NCBI RefSeq assembly: GCF_019175385.1
Contig: NC_083341.1
Location: 16,686,203 to 16,750,202 of the forward strand
Direction of reading: 5' to 3'
DNA from: Lycium barbarum
Taxonomy: Eukaryota > Streptophyta > Magnoliopsida > Solanales > Solanaceae
DNA length: 64,000 nucleotides
A model generated the notes under the pieces. That model was given only the letters and a program-made list of their open reading frames with translations. It did no database searches and was not told where the DNA came from. A program made the translations under genes and the position numbers. Shown piece after piece: positions 34,604 through 46,587 of this stretch. The first letter of the stretch is position 1; every line of letters begins with the position of its first letter.

Positions 34604-37600
34604 TGTCACGACTCGACTAGGGCCGCGACGGGTACCCGAGGCTAACCACCGAGCACCACTAGTTCTATTACTCGTTATACTCATTTACGCCCTTTCATCA
34701 ATTATATTCAAATCATAATCATTAGACAATCGTTTTTCATTTGAAAACATAATTGATTTTATATACATACGCCTTTCGGCTATCAAAATAATAACATATA
34801 CACCTTAGTAATATTGTGAGACCATATTACCCACACGTACGTATCTATGAGCCTCTACTAGAGTACTAGACATATGGACGGGACAAGATATATATATACA
34901 GAAGTTTAAACCCGATTAGCACCTCCGAAATAATGGAGTGCTCCTGAAAATCTGCTGATGGCTCCTATAGGTCTGCGCGGTCTTCCTGTCTACCTGTGGG
35001 CATGAACACAGCGTCTAAAGAAAACGGATGTCAGTACGAATATTGTACTGAGTATGTAAGACATAAATGAAATAAACATGATAGAGAGTCATAAGTCATG
35101 AGGTGAAGGCAAAACCTGCGCGACCTTTAAGGATGAATGCATTTCATACATATACCACATATACATAATCGTCGTACATGAATCATCATAGTGTATACAT
35201 CATCATTTCATATAATTCATAATCGTAATGCCATATTTGCTCATACACATATAACATTATCCGTATTCGGCCACGTAGGGCTCGACAATATCCGTATTCG
35301 GCCACGTAGTGGCTCGACTGTATCACACACACAATATCCGTATTCGGCCACATAGTGGCTCGACAGTATCCATATTCGGCCACGTAGTGGCTCGACAAGT
35401 TCACATACACATCTTCCATATTCGGCCACGTAGTGGCTCGACCATATTACATACATCATAACATAGATCAATATATGTCATAATTATCATTGTCATCACA
35501 TACATCTCATAAGCGTATCGTAACCTTTCATTAATGCACACATTTAAATTCAAAGACAATCTATGAAAATCACATCATATTCGTAGCACGAATTTCGTAT
35601 AAATATCGTATGACAGTCTTTATAATCTTTTCGGCTTAAACTCATCATTACCATTATCGTTTCTATAGCATATCTCTCACCTTTATCTTATATGAAATCT
35701 TCTATGAACATAGACTCGTAACTTTGCGGAACATTGGTCATAGGACATGCATTAAGGCTCATGAACAATCTATAACAATGTCGGGGTGGCATAAGGTCTA
35801 GAACCCCCGAGGCCATTATGGAGCATTCATAAGCATCATGCCTCACCTTGAAGGAATTAGCATATAAGGTGAGTGTAGTCAATGAACAATATCAATGGAT
35901 TGTAATATGGACCACTAGCCTTGTCGAACCGTGATATTATAGGCCTTAGTATCCTTAGACTTAGACTCATCATCATCGTTACTACATTCGTAACATACCT
36001 CTTATTTGATCCCATATGGCTATTCATGAACATAGGCTCTTAGTTTTCCGGAAAGTAGGAAAGTCATGGAGAGGTAAGGAAAATACTATCATAGGAATCA
36101 TATAAGGATCATTAACTTCGTAGGAATATCATATCATGAGCTTTATGACTTCTAGACTTGGGTTCATCATCAACATCGTCATGCTCATAACGTGTCTCTT
36201 TTCTTTATCTTGTGATGCTCTTTATAATCGTAGACTCATAGTTTTGGATACTTAGGAAAATCATGAAGAAGGAAGGAATATCACATCATAGGATTCATGC
36301 CTTAGAAATAAGGGACTAGCCTTACATATCTTTGTCGTTTAGCTATTCTATTGCTTGCTTGTTCTCCTTCAATGCTCATGTCTCTACCTTCAAGAGAATT
36401 CACCTGAACGTTAGCTAATCAACTACAAGAACGTGTTACTATTCCTAGGGAAAATTGAGCAACACTTTCTTTGTTTATACAACTTTTCCCACGTTTCATT
36501 TCAACTCCCAAACGTTCACAACAGTACTCACAATATCGTATCAACAATCGTCATTTATCCACATTTACTACATTCCACCATTTTTCTCCAATTTCCCTAC
36601 ATTTTTTGGTTTTAGCTCATCATCATGTTTTATCATACATAATACTTATTTCATGGTCTAAACGTCATTTATAACATATTTATACTCACAACACACTAAC
36701 ACTTATAATTCAATCCAACTATCATCCAACTATGGCACTATTCACATTTTATGACCCACTTACTACACTCTTCTATAATCCAAGTGTTACAACATATAAA
36801 TACTTCAACATCATGAGAAAGTCATAAAACTTACCTTAGATAGTGGTTGAACAAGCTTTGAGTGGAGTTACTCCTCTAGTACCAAAATCCTACTTCACCT
36901 TCCTTGGGCTTTTCTTGATTAGATGAACTTTGGCTAGATTTCATACACTTAGGTTCATGGATTTGGTGTTATTGATCATGAATTTCCCTTGAATTTTCTT
37001 GTGGATGAATGTTAGAGCGGGTTCTAGAGGTTTCTATGTCAAAAATGGTGAAAAATATGATTTTTGGTCGAGCATGATCTATTTGAAGTGGTCCAGAAAA
37101 TTTTGGACTACACAACACGCGGCACGCTTTGCGAGATGCAAATCATGCTCTGCGAGCCGCATATTGTGTCGCAAAGCTTGCCAGTTGATCAACTCTCACT
37201 GGCACACTTTGCGGTGGAACTGCGTGGCCGCATGTCGTGTTTGCGGCCCGCATGTTGCGCCGCAAAGTGCGCCAAACTGTCTGTCGTAGAATGACCATAA
37301 CTTTTGATCCCGATATACTGTGAGGGCCCATGACCTATGGTTAGAAAGATATTTAAATTATCTACAACTTTCATTATTGGTGTTTTTCCCAATTCAAACT
37401 TTATAATAACGATTTGGCCCCTCCAAATCAAATCATCCGAAAAAGTTTCCTTAACTCGCTCTTTTGGTTGGCTTATGCCCATATTTGGTTCATGGGTCCT
37501 TCTTGAAACTTACTTGACACTTCATTACCAAAATTAGGGACATTATAATTCTTCTCCAAAATGTCATTAAGACATCATTAATTCAATACTCGTAATTCTT

Positions 37601-37779
37601 GCCTGACACACAACATATACCTTGCTTTCCTTAACAACTTTCGTCTCCTACCTCAAATGTCCTTGAAACTCATTTAGAATCATTAAATATTATTTCTTAC
37701 TAGTCAAAACATCGTATGCATCATGCCCTTGATCGGTCAATTCACTGTGCATGAACTAAAAACTTTCCAAGGTGTAACA
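34604..37779 (-). mobile_element. Ty3/gypsy solo LTR, 3,176 bp (first duplicate)
   Basis: Plus-strand text from TGTCACGACTCGACTAGG to CCAAGGTGTAACA (TG...CA). It is flanked by TAAAT on both sides (34599-34603 and 37780-37784). It matches the two LTRs of the element at 57350 onward through most of its length. No internal domain remains. The orientation is taken from the full element. It contains five copies of a 30-bp motif (35260-35442) and a GC-rich patch (37109-37272). Open frames inside are repeat artefacts. Confidence 0.93.
35260..35442. repeat. Five 30-bp motif copies in the solo LTR
   Basis: Motif TCCRTATTCGGCCACGTAGT continuing GGCTCGAC, five times with 2-17 bp spacers. The core GCCACGTAGTGGC is an imperfect palindrome. 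The first copy lacks two bases (GTAGGGC). Also present in the other two LTR copies. Confidence 0.9.
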
Positions 37780-37863
37780 TAAATTTATTTTGGCAGGTTT
37801 TTATATCAATTAGAGAAATCTGACAACGAAAGCAAGTTTATTCTTTTTTTACCTACTTATTAG

Positions 37864-38594
37864 TAGGGGTGTTCATGGTTCAGTTTGGGTTGGTTTTAGA
37901 TTAAAACCAAAACCAAATCATTCTAGTCGGTTTTTAAAATTCTTCAAACCAAATCAAATACATATCCATCGATTTGGTTGTAGTAGGTTTAGTTCGGTTT
38001 GGGTCAATTTTTCGATTTTAAGGAAAACTAATGTTATTTCCCTCTTACATGTTTTTTTCATACAATTAGGAGAGAATTTTCTATCATTTTTCAACTTATA
38101 ATTCGTTATTACCTTTTATTGTGATAGCTATAATATTTTTGAATTATGGAGAAAATGTCTTAGGATTTTTAAGTTTTAATTAAGTGAATAAAGTTTATAA
38201 GAAATACAAAAAATAAATATAGGTAAACTTCACAGTTGTTTCTTTGAACAAACGAGTTTGAATTCATGGATTTGTTTTTAGAAATGGATTTAAGGTATAC
38301 AGTTCTTTAACCTATTAGAGATAAATAAGTTTTTTTATTGCAAAAGAATACAAATTATTTAAAAGTATTTATAAAGAATAATATATTGTATCTATATAAT
38401 CATAAAAATTATGTTTAAAATTTATCGGTTTGGTTCGTTTTTTCTTCGGTTTGCTTTTAGTAAAACCAAAACCAAACCAAATATGATCGGTTTTTTAAAA
38501 TTTAAAACCAAACCCAAATAATTATCGGTTTATTTAGTCAGTTTGGTTTGGTTTTCGGTTTGGATGGTTTTTAACCAAACCGTGAACCCCCCTA
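37864..38594. mobile_element. hAT-type MITE, 731 bp
   Basis: Ends TAGGGGTGTTCATGGTT and AACCGTGAACCCCCCTA are inverted, with an 8-bp direct duplication CTTATTAG on both sides (37856-37863 and 38595-38602). Subterminal regions are rich in AAACCAAA/TTTGGTTT words. The internal part is AT-rich and has no transposase. Confidence 0.88.
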
Positions 38595-38631
38595 CTTATT
38601 AGTATGCCCTAGCAAATTTCATTTTTTTATT

Positions 38632-38709
38632 GTATCGTTTAGGTTCTTTCGATGTTGTTCATGACGTCGGATGCCGGTCACGTCTAGGGTGGGTTTTGGG
38701 GCGTGACAG
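38632..38709 (+). repeat. LTR-end fragment at the duplication junction
   Basis: GACGTCGGATGCCGGTCACG then GGGTTTTGGGGCGTGACAG resembles the 3' terminus of a Ty3/gypsy LTR (..GTGACA). It is cut off at the junction with the second duplicate. Its length upstream is unclear. Confidence 0.4.
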
Positions 38710-41700
38710 TGATGTGGATGTCCACCTAGATAAATATTATCTGACCTAATTTACCCATTTTAACTTCAACTATAAACCCAAGATTTATCCCCAACACTCA
38801 AAATTAACCCTAACTCATAACCAATCGACTCCCTCACACAAATGGTCTCATTAACCATCGATGTAGTACTTTTTCATTCTTCAACAATAACAGAATTTCA
38901 TATGTGATATTTGTATGAGTATTCGAACCATGCATGTACAACAACATACATATAGTTATGTGCATGTATACCTGGGCTATGCACATATTATATCACTCAT
39001 ATACTACATAAAGTTAAAACACCATATACAATATGTACCTAACAATATACAAGAGTATACAATATTCACATATATCTAGTTAAGCAAAATGCTATTAGAC
39101 ACGAGCTTGTATTACTTTAGTTTGACATAGACTTGAATCTGGTGCCGTATGTTCTAATGAATATTTTAATGAAATTTGATTTACATTATATATGTTCTTT
39201 AACAAAATTATATCTACATATTCTTATGCAAGCTTATTTAATCCGAATCCACCGATTAATTTCTTAAAATATGCACTGTTTTCGTCTGTTGTAAGCAAGC
39301 ACAAATGGAATTGGACTTGGGCAATGATTTTTTGATCAATTGGTTCTGAATATTTTTTGATTTATAAAATCTTTTACATAGAAAATATATCTATAGACAT
39401 ACTTTATTGAAAATAATCTAACAATACAAATAAACATAAATGTAAAAGATTTTATTATCCAAGTTAGTCAATATTTAATTTCTCTTTAATTCAGCAACAT
39501 ATGATATTTGTGAGAATCAAAACTAATATGAATATAACCCTTTAATGTCAAACTTCCTCAACTGTGTATACACGCGTTGTACACGGTGGAAATTATGCTG
39601 ATGTGAATCCATGTAAATAAATATTATCTGACCCAATTTACTCATCTTAACTTCATCTGTTAACCCAAAATTAATCACCCAACACTCAAAATTAACCCTA
39701 ACTCATAACCGATCGACTCTCTCACACAAATGGTCTGTTAAAGGGGTACGCGACGCATGAAAATCCAAATTCTGGGGATTTTTAAGCCTCCGCGTAGTTT
39801 AGGTGTACAATGAATAAAAAGTTGCAAGTTCAGGGGGTCGCGAGCCCTTTTACCTAGATTTTATGATAAATTAATAGATGGATTATTCTAGTTATAATGT
39901 TAATCAACTTAAATAAAAATATATAAATAACCTAGGTTAATAATATAAAAAAGATAGGAATATTACATGTATGAAGGATTGAAAATGTTAAAACGTAGAG
40001 AATATAAGGGGTGAGATAGACATTAAACTAAGAGGGTAAAATTACAATAACTAAAAGTTTAGGATGGATTTTAATCTTGAAAGTAAAAATTTGGGGAGGG
40101 GTAAATTGTTTTTTACAATTTTACTGTTCATCGCACTGAGGGTTTTACTGTTCAATCGCACTGAGTGTTTAACGGTTGAATCGCGAATTGAGGGTTTTAC
40201 CATTCCGATTGCCGGTATGATTATGACGGTGAAGTTGTCGCTCATGCGGTTCATTTCTTCTCCACTCGCACCCTGCATTTCCCCTTTCTACCATACTGTA
40301 CGCCATCTAGGGTAAAATCATTTGTTGCTACCTTTGATTTCTATTATTTTTTAGTTGTTAATACTAGTATTATTTTTGATGTAGGTATAGAATTCCTCCA
40401 CCCATAAATTGGGGGGGGGGGGGGGGGGAGGGTGGGGAGTGGTACCGGAGGGGAGTGTTTTTATTGTCGAGCGGTTCGGCAAATACAGTAAGGCCCTCAC
40501 TTCGGGATTGCATGTATTAATTCTTATCGCTGATAGGATCGCGTATGTGCAATCCCTCAAGGAAGAGGTTATTTCAATACAGTGTATTATTAACAAGGGT
40601 GAAACCCCGTTGTGGTTTAAGCCCTTATTTATTTCAAGGTTAGACATATTAGAACTTTGTTATTGCTTGGTATCAGAACGTTTTACTGTTGTTAGTAGAC
40701 TCTTGGTAATGTACTTATTATATTTTTTGTTTGCTTTAACTGTAGGTTGTGGACCCTCTTTTGGTTTCATAGGCCATTGAGGATCCAGTGAAGAAATTAA
40801 CCCAGCTTGCTCAACAAATTACTCGCAGGGAGGTGCATAAAAGGACACTCGACAAGGTTGATGAAAGCCACAAGTTGAAAGAAAAAATAGTGTTAAGCCA
40901 CCCCTTTGAATTCTTTAGGGTTTTAGTGTGAGTTAATTAGCTTCAGACCGTTGATTTAGAAAGCGTTCCGAGAATGGTTTCCTTTTAATTCTGGAACATT
41001 TGATGCTTGAGCTTGATCCCTTTGATGCACGCTTTTATTATGGATGGCTATCAACGATACTGCAAAAGGTTGGGGCTTGAAATGCCTTCGATGTGAAATA
41101 GGTATGTGGGCTAGTCTTCAAATTTTTATATCATAACAAAAAAGGTTGTGATAGATTTTTTCAATGCATGTCTCCATATTGTCTACACGCTTCAGTATAC
41201 GGTAGTAATTAAAATCTCAGATTACATTCAGTTCACATTTACCTCCGGCAATTTCTTACAAATGATAAAGCTCTTCCTAAATGGATTTGAATATGCACTA
41301 CATAGTTCAATCATGATCTCTCACTGACATTGATGTATAGGTCCTTAAGGATAAATTTTTTTTGGTGTTTTTGTTAAAATTAGATTGAGTAATTCTTTCA
41401 GCCAGCTGCAATTTAAAAATATTTGAACAGACGGGTGATGTGGATGTCCACCTAGATAAATATTATCTAACCCAGTATAAACCCAAGATTTATCCCAACA
41501 CTCAAAATTAACCCTAACTCATAACCGATGGACTCATACTCCCTCACACAAATGGTCTCATTAACCACCAACGTGGTACTTTTTAATTCTGCAACAATAA
41601 CAAAATTTCATATGTGATATTTGTATGAGTATTCGAACCGTGCATATACTGCAACATACATATAGCTATGTGCATGTATACCTAGACTATGCATAAATTA

Positions 41701-42530
41701 TATCACTCATATACTACATAAAGTTAGAACACCATATATAATATAGAACACCATATATAATATGTACCTAACAATATACTAGAGCATACAATGTTCACAT
41801 ATATCTAGTTAAGCAAAATGCTATTATACGCGAGCTTGTGTTACTTTAGTTTGGCATGAACTGTTTTCGTCGGTTGTAAGCAACCACAAAGGGAATTGGA
41901 CTTGGGCTATGATTTTTTGATTCATAAAATATTTCACATAGAAAATATATCTGTAAACATACTTTACTGAACATAGTCTAACAATACAAATAAACATAAA
42001 TGTAAAAGATTTTACTATCCAAGTTAGTCAATATTTAATTTATCTTTAATTCAGCAACAAATGATATTTGTGATCATCAAAACTAATATGAATATAACCC
42101 TTTAATGTCCAAATCCCTCAACAGTGTATACACGCATTGTACACGGTCGAAATTATGCTGAAGTGGATCCACGTAACAGCTAGTTTTAGAGAAATGATTT
42201 CGTTATAAAGTGGCGAGGGTCAAAAATTAACGAACACCCCCAAAGTAGGGCATTTGTGCGAATGACCCCCAGTCAACTCAGCTCCTAGCACGGCCCCTTA
42301 AGGGCAGCCCAATTTGGCCTAGAATTTAGACTTGTATGGTCGATCTCTATGGGGGCCAGATTGGGCTCAATCCGGTCGATAAGCATATCCTCAATTAGCC
42401 CAATTTTTTGTAGACAAACATAATGAATTTCAAGAAGTCTACATATGGGGCCAGATATCGTCATATCTAGATGTTCATGCCCTTTTTAGTGAAATTCAAT
42501 GATAAGCAAATAATTTAATAAGATATCATT
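38710..42530. repeat. Segmental duplication, copy 2, left block
   Basis: Pairs with 16651-20442 in the same orientation, with the third SLP2 pseudogene at the matching place. It ends at ATAAGATATCAT and is joined directly to the middle block at 42531, skipping the 6.6 kb that lies between these blocks in copy 1. Confidence 0.9.
40223..41099 (+). pseudogene. SLP2-like pseudogene copy 3
   Basis: Exon 1 from ATG 40223 (presequence KLSLMRFISSPLAPCISPFY). Exon 2 about 40384-40640 (FIVERFGKYSKALTSGLHVL, DRIAYVQSLKEEVISIQ) is interrupted by an 18-base G-run at about 40410-40428. Exon 3 about 40745-40900 has the same TAG before AIEDPVKKLTQLAQQIT. Exon 4 about 41044-41098 is MAINDTAKGWGLKCLRCEI, but its acceptor has become ATTATGG. 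It is the best of the three for reading the band-7 start. Confidence 0.82.
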
Positions 42531-42629
42531 AGCCTAAAGATCACTTTTCTTCATGCAAGCAAAGTTGAGGGGAGAGTTTAATTTTCAATGTAAAAATTGG
42601 GGAGGGGCAAATAATTTTTACCTTTTTAC

Positions 42630-43660
42630 ACTGTGGATTCAACGAGTAGCGTTACCACTTGCATTTCTTGTCTCCCTCTCCACTGTCGTGGGTATGAATA
42701 TGATTTGCCGACTCAATGCAGCGAAATGGTCTGTCCAACTGTTTCAAGCTCTGCCCTTACTCTCCACTCGCACCACGCCACATTTCTCCTTTCGTCAACA
42801 TTGTATGCCATTTGGGGTAAAAGCCTTCGTTCCTGCCATTGTATTACTATGATTTTTAGTTGTTAATTTCATTTTATTTTGTTTTATTTTATTTTACTAA
42901 GTTGTCTTTTTTAATGAAGGTATAAAATACTTCCACCCATAAACTCAGGTATAAGAGTGGTACTCGAGAGAAAGACTTTTGTGGTGGAGTGCTTCGAGAA
43001 ATACACCAAGACACTCACTCCTGGATTGCACGTATTGATCCCTATCGTAGATAGGATCGCTTACTTGCATTCTCTCGAGGAAGATGTCGTTTCTATACAA
43101 TCTACTAATACCAAGGGTGATGCACACACTGTGATTGAAGTTGTTCTATATTTCAAAGTTAGACATATTAGAATGTTGTTACTACTTAGTCTATTACTGT
43201 TACTATTTTATTTTACTGCATAGGTTGTTAAGTTTGTTTCCACTATTTTAGGATTTTATTATTTTATTAATCTCCTTAATTTCTGGTTTAGTTTTCATCG
43301 TATGAGGAGATTTTGTTATTTTACTTGTGTATATGTTTCACTTTATCATCTATTAATGAAAGTGTCTTTTGCTGCATCTTGCTCAAGTTATTATAAGATA
43401 CTCCAACATTAGATTGAAACATTATTGATTGTAAACTCTTTGTAATGTACTGATAATATTTTTTGTTTGCTTTTAAATGGAGGTTCTGGACCCTATTTTG
43501 GTTTCATATGCGATTGAGGATCCAGTGAATGCATTAATCCAGCTTGCTCAAACAATTATGGGCAGCGAGGTGCGTAAAGTCGCACTCGACAAGCTCAAAC
43601 AATTAGGGAGGTCTGAAGTACCTAAAATTGAAAACTCCGTCATATATATTGAATTTTAAA
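42630..43660 (+). pseudogene. SLP2-like pseudogene copy 4, divergent
   Basis: A more distant and better preserved copy. Exon 1-like 42630-42840 is weak. Exon 2 about 42921-43158 reads VVLERKTFVVECFEKYTKTL then TPGLHVLIPIVDRIAYLHSL, and VIEVVLYFKV before a GT. Exon 3 about 43477-43625 reads EVLDPILVSYAIEDPVNALI, QLAQTIMGSEVRKVALDK. The tyrosine that is a stop in copies 1-3 is intact. After LDKLKQLG the protein runs off the family, no exon 4 was found, and the ordinary SLP2 length (about 400 residues) is not reached. A truncated pseudogene is the best reading. Confidence 0.72.
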
Positions 43661-44216
43661 CTTTAAATATTAAGGGGGATATTACAAATCGGTTATGCTT
43701 TTAGGTAGGAGTTTTGAGAACACATCAGATATGCTTCGTTTGACTGGAGTATCAAGTTTGACAACATTCTTTGCATTGCTTCTTAAGAATATGAAAGTTA
43801 ATTGATCTTAGGTAAAAAAATTATGCGTGTTATGACTTAATTAAGTACTTGATCAAAAATTTCAATGAATATTGTAGATACAAATTAACATGGCATAAAT
43901 ATGCTTTAGCCTGAGAATGCTACAATACTTTTGCGATCTGTCTGTACCTACAATATCCATTAGCGCCTTATACCCTTTCCAACGGCATATTCATATAAAT
44001 ATTTATCCTGCTTTGGTCTTCTAAAGCTAGGAAGGCACACAATGAGGTTTATCTGAAGATACAAATGGTTGTTATTAATGCTAGAAGTATTTCAAAGTTC
44101 TTACAGTAGAAAATAGTTTTAAGAGTTTTTATCTGGATATGTTGCTGTTAAGAAACAAGGAGAGTTTGGTATAGGCACATTGGAGGTTCTGCCATAATTT
44201 CTACTAAGAATCATCT
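43661..44216. other. Intergenic, no gene seen
   Basis: AT-rich flank of the fourth SLP2 pseudogene. No supported feature. Confidence 0.45.
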
Positions 44217-44880
44217 TTAGTTGAGCATAAGAGAAAATGTAATGATCCATTTGTGCCTTTTAAATTTAAAAATTGTGTCACTTTTTATAATATATATATA
44301 TATATATACATTTGTGCTTTTATTTTTTCTTAGCTTTCTTTTTGATTTTTCCAAACTTAGCTTGCAATTTTCGCTTTGGTTTTCAGTACAATTCATTTGT
44401 GTTTACCAAGGATTGTCAAGGTACCACGATACAATAAAACTTATGCAGCTGAATTATTTTTAAAATGTGAGTAAAGAATAATAGATACCACAAATTTGGT
44501 CGGACTCATTTATTTGGAAAAAAAGATGTTCTTTTGTAGTAAATTACACATTAAATATTAAACACCTCCGGAACTTTGTTTGATGTAAATAGCTTACAAT
44601 CTCTTTTTTATCATAACGGTTTGTGTTGTACGTATATAATTGAGCCTATAAGGTTACAAAAGTTTTAAATCATATAAGATCAAAGTCTTACTATTATTAC
44701 AAGTGTACGTGTCCTGCTTGATCTATTCGTTAACTCATTCTTTTGTGGTCTTTAACTTAATTAATTGCAGGATCCCATTATGTTAAATTTATGAATGGTG
44801 TTATTTGGGCATTGCTTGAAATGTTTAGGAGGCAATTGTTTGGGAAGGTGGAGGAAGCAGGGCAGAACGGGAATATATTT
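44217..44880. repeat. Inverted copy of the 33.2-33.8 kb repeat
   Basis: Read reversed, it matches 33170-33840: TGTTAAATTTATGAATGG, GGAGGCAATTGTTT, and TATGCAGCTGAATTATTTTT before the microsatellite. A (TA)n run lies at 44290-44310. A partial direct relative is at 49920-50100. Confidence 0.8.
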
Positions 44881-45240
44881 AATTGGTTCGTTTACTTCTA
44901 ATACTCCTTTTTCATGTGTGAATAAAAATGTGAAAAAAAAAAACGAATAGTAGTGTAATGAAGAGCTTGTAAAAAGTTGGAATATATATATTTTTAAACA
45001 TATTTATGAATTAGACAGTGTTCTAGCTAGAATTTGGGATTGTGAAATATTTTGAGAGTAAATAAAGAAAGTATTTGTTATTGTAACCATAGTTAGGATC
45101 TTGCTTTGGGTAATCAAATCTCAATAACTTTATTAATGAACAGCCAAGACTTGTATAGCGTATAGATAGCGTAGCGGCATTTTTTTTTCCTGCATTTCTG
45201 TTAGTTTTCGAATTTTACATAAAAAATTTAACCTTACACT
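44881..45240. other. Intergenic, no gene seen
   Basis: AT-rich. From about 45130 it rejoins the duplicated block shared with 27161 (CAGCCAAGACTTGTATAGCG). Confidence 0.45.
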
Positions 45241-45540
45241 TGAAATAACACTAGACTTATGTAATATGGGCTAATCGATAACCAATCCACCAATTTATCG
45301 CCCAATCCATATTTTATCCACATGAAATATAGGCGGGTTGAAACTCAACCCGTTTTTATTCAACCCATTTTCAACCTGCTCAAATCCAACCAAACCCACC
45401 TATTTGCCACAACTATTCGTCACAATAAAGCTCATGTCGGAGCTTTCCTTTGGTGCTTCCATTTTTCTTGTTGTCAATCTCCTCCACCTTCACGGAGGTC
45501 CCCTCGTCTCTTTTTTCTTTCTTCATTTTTAATTATAAAA

Positions 45541-46587
45541 TCATCATTTTCATTAACTTTAAAGTATTTAAACGTAGCGATAAGATGTTGAAATTTATTT
45601 AGAATGATTCAAAATTTAATGTGTCTTTAAAACGATGCATATCCAATTTTTGTAAGAGGACACATCCCTTTTATTAAAAGTCATGTTACTTATATTTCAC
45701 CCTCTATGAATATATCTATTCCATAGCACAACATAATCACTTCAAAAATTTCATATTGTACCTCTTCATCTTTTCAACAGTCGCTTTTATATTCACTCTC
45801 AATTTCTATAAAAGTTGTCGATGAGATTTGAGAGTACTTTTACGTAACTGCCATTGGAATACATATTAAAAGATTTCTGCATGGTTAGTTCCTTGTATCA
45901 TGGGAGTAGGACGAGACTTTACCATTTGCACCTAAGTAGCAAAAAAATATTCTAATAACACCTTCCAGAGCTTGTCTCGGACATTTCGCATACAAAATTA
46001 TGTTTCCTCTTTTACTTTAAACTGTTGTACTTTGTTGAATAAGGCATCTCTAATATTTTTCCAACAAAGGCAAGGCATAAACGTCTTTAGGAGATATTCA
46101 TCAAACAGAGAAATAAGTCAACCCAGTGCACAACTTATATAACTAAACTAGTGTTTGCCGTTTTTGTGGTTAGTCTACATAAATATTGGTTAGTATGTAC
46201 ATGGGTCGTGGTAGAAAAATCAGTTTCTGCGAGTAGAGATACATGGACATTGCTGTGCAATATATGCTACCTAATAATAACACTAAGGGATCGTTTGGTA
46301 CGAATAAAACTTAGGCAGACTTATTTTAATTATTTTGACTTAAAAGCACTTTTACCCTAACACTACAAAAGTGCTTAAAAGTACTTAAATAAGCCAATCC
46401 AAACAGGCTCTAATACAAGGATTGTAGTGCTGGAATAATTTTTTTATCTAAATGTTTGGGTCATTGTATTAAAATTAGATATACAATGTATACCCTAAGC
46501 TTGTGTTTGATTTAATACTGTATAAAATCTTCTATATAATTATACTTTAGAACTATACAAAATTTTCTTTATAATTATACCGTTGAA
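45541..46587. other. Intergenic, with a possible MITE near 46285-46411
   Basis: No match with copy 1. Around 46285-46411, GGGATCGTTTGGTACG against TAAGCCAATCCAAACAGGCT suggest imperfect inverted ends of a MITE. Otherwise nothing supported. Confidence 0.35.

Larger units (their letters stand above)
28775..38709. repeat. Segmental duplication, copy 1, right block
   Basis: Collinear and nearly identical to about 50510-60595 and onward. It contains a gene fragment, the hAT element, two MITE-type repeats, a 300-bp local duplication and the gypsy solo LTR in the same order. About 1.1 kb of the second copy (50920-52035) is missing at 29290. Past the solo LTR the matching part of copy 2 lies outside the window. 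Confidence 0.9.
42531..45540. repeat. Segmental duplication, copy 2, middle block
   Basis: Pairs with 27070-28010 at both ends (AGCCTAAAGATCACTTTTCT and the CACGGAGGTCCCC region). It carries 2.5 kb in the middle that copy 1 lacks and does not have the MULE-like MITE. Confidence 0.85.

Noticed and set aside
35260..35442. CRISPR-like array of 30-bp repeats
   Set aside because: Spacers are only 2-17 bp, repeats are imperfect, the setting is a plant LTR and no cas genes exist.
35186..35471. Open frames with repeated SHYVAEYG / EPLRGRI peptides (also near 58012 and 63396)
   Set aside because: They are translations of the five 30-bp LTR motifs in two frames; no start context, family or codon bias.
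36433..36674. Three overlapping plus frames in the LTR, conserved in the second copy
   Set aside because: Conservation reflects recent duplication of the LTR; amino-acid content is that of AT-rich non-coding DNA.
42630..43660. SLP2 copy 4 as a working gene
   Set aside because: Exon 3 leaves the family after LDKLKQLG, no later exons are found and the first exon is weak.
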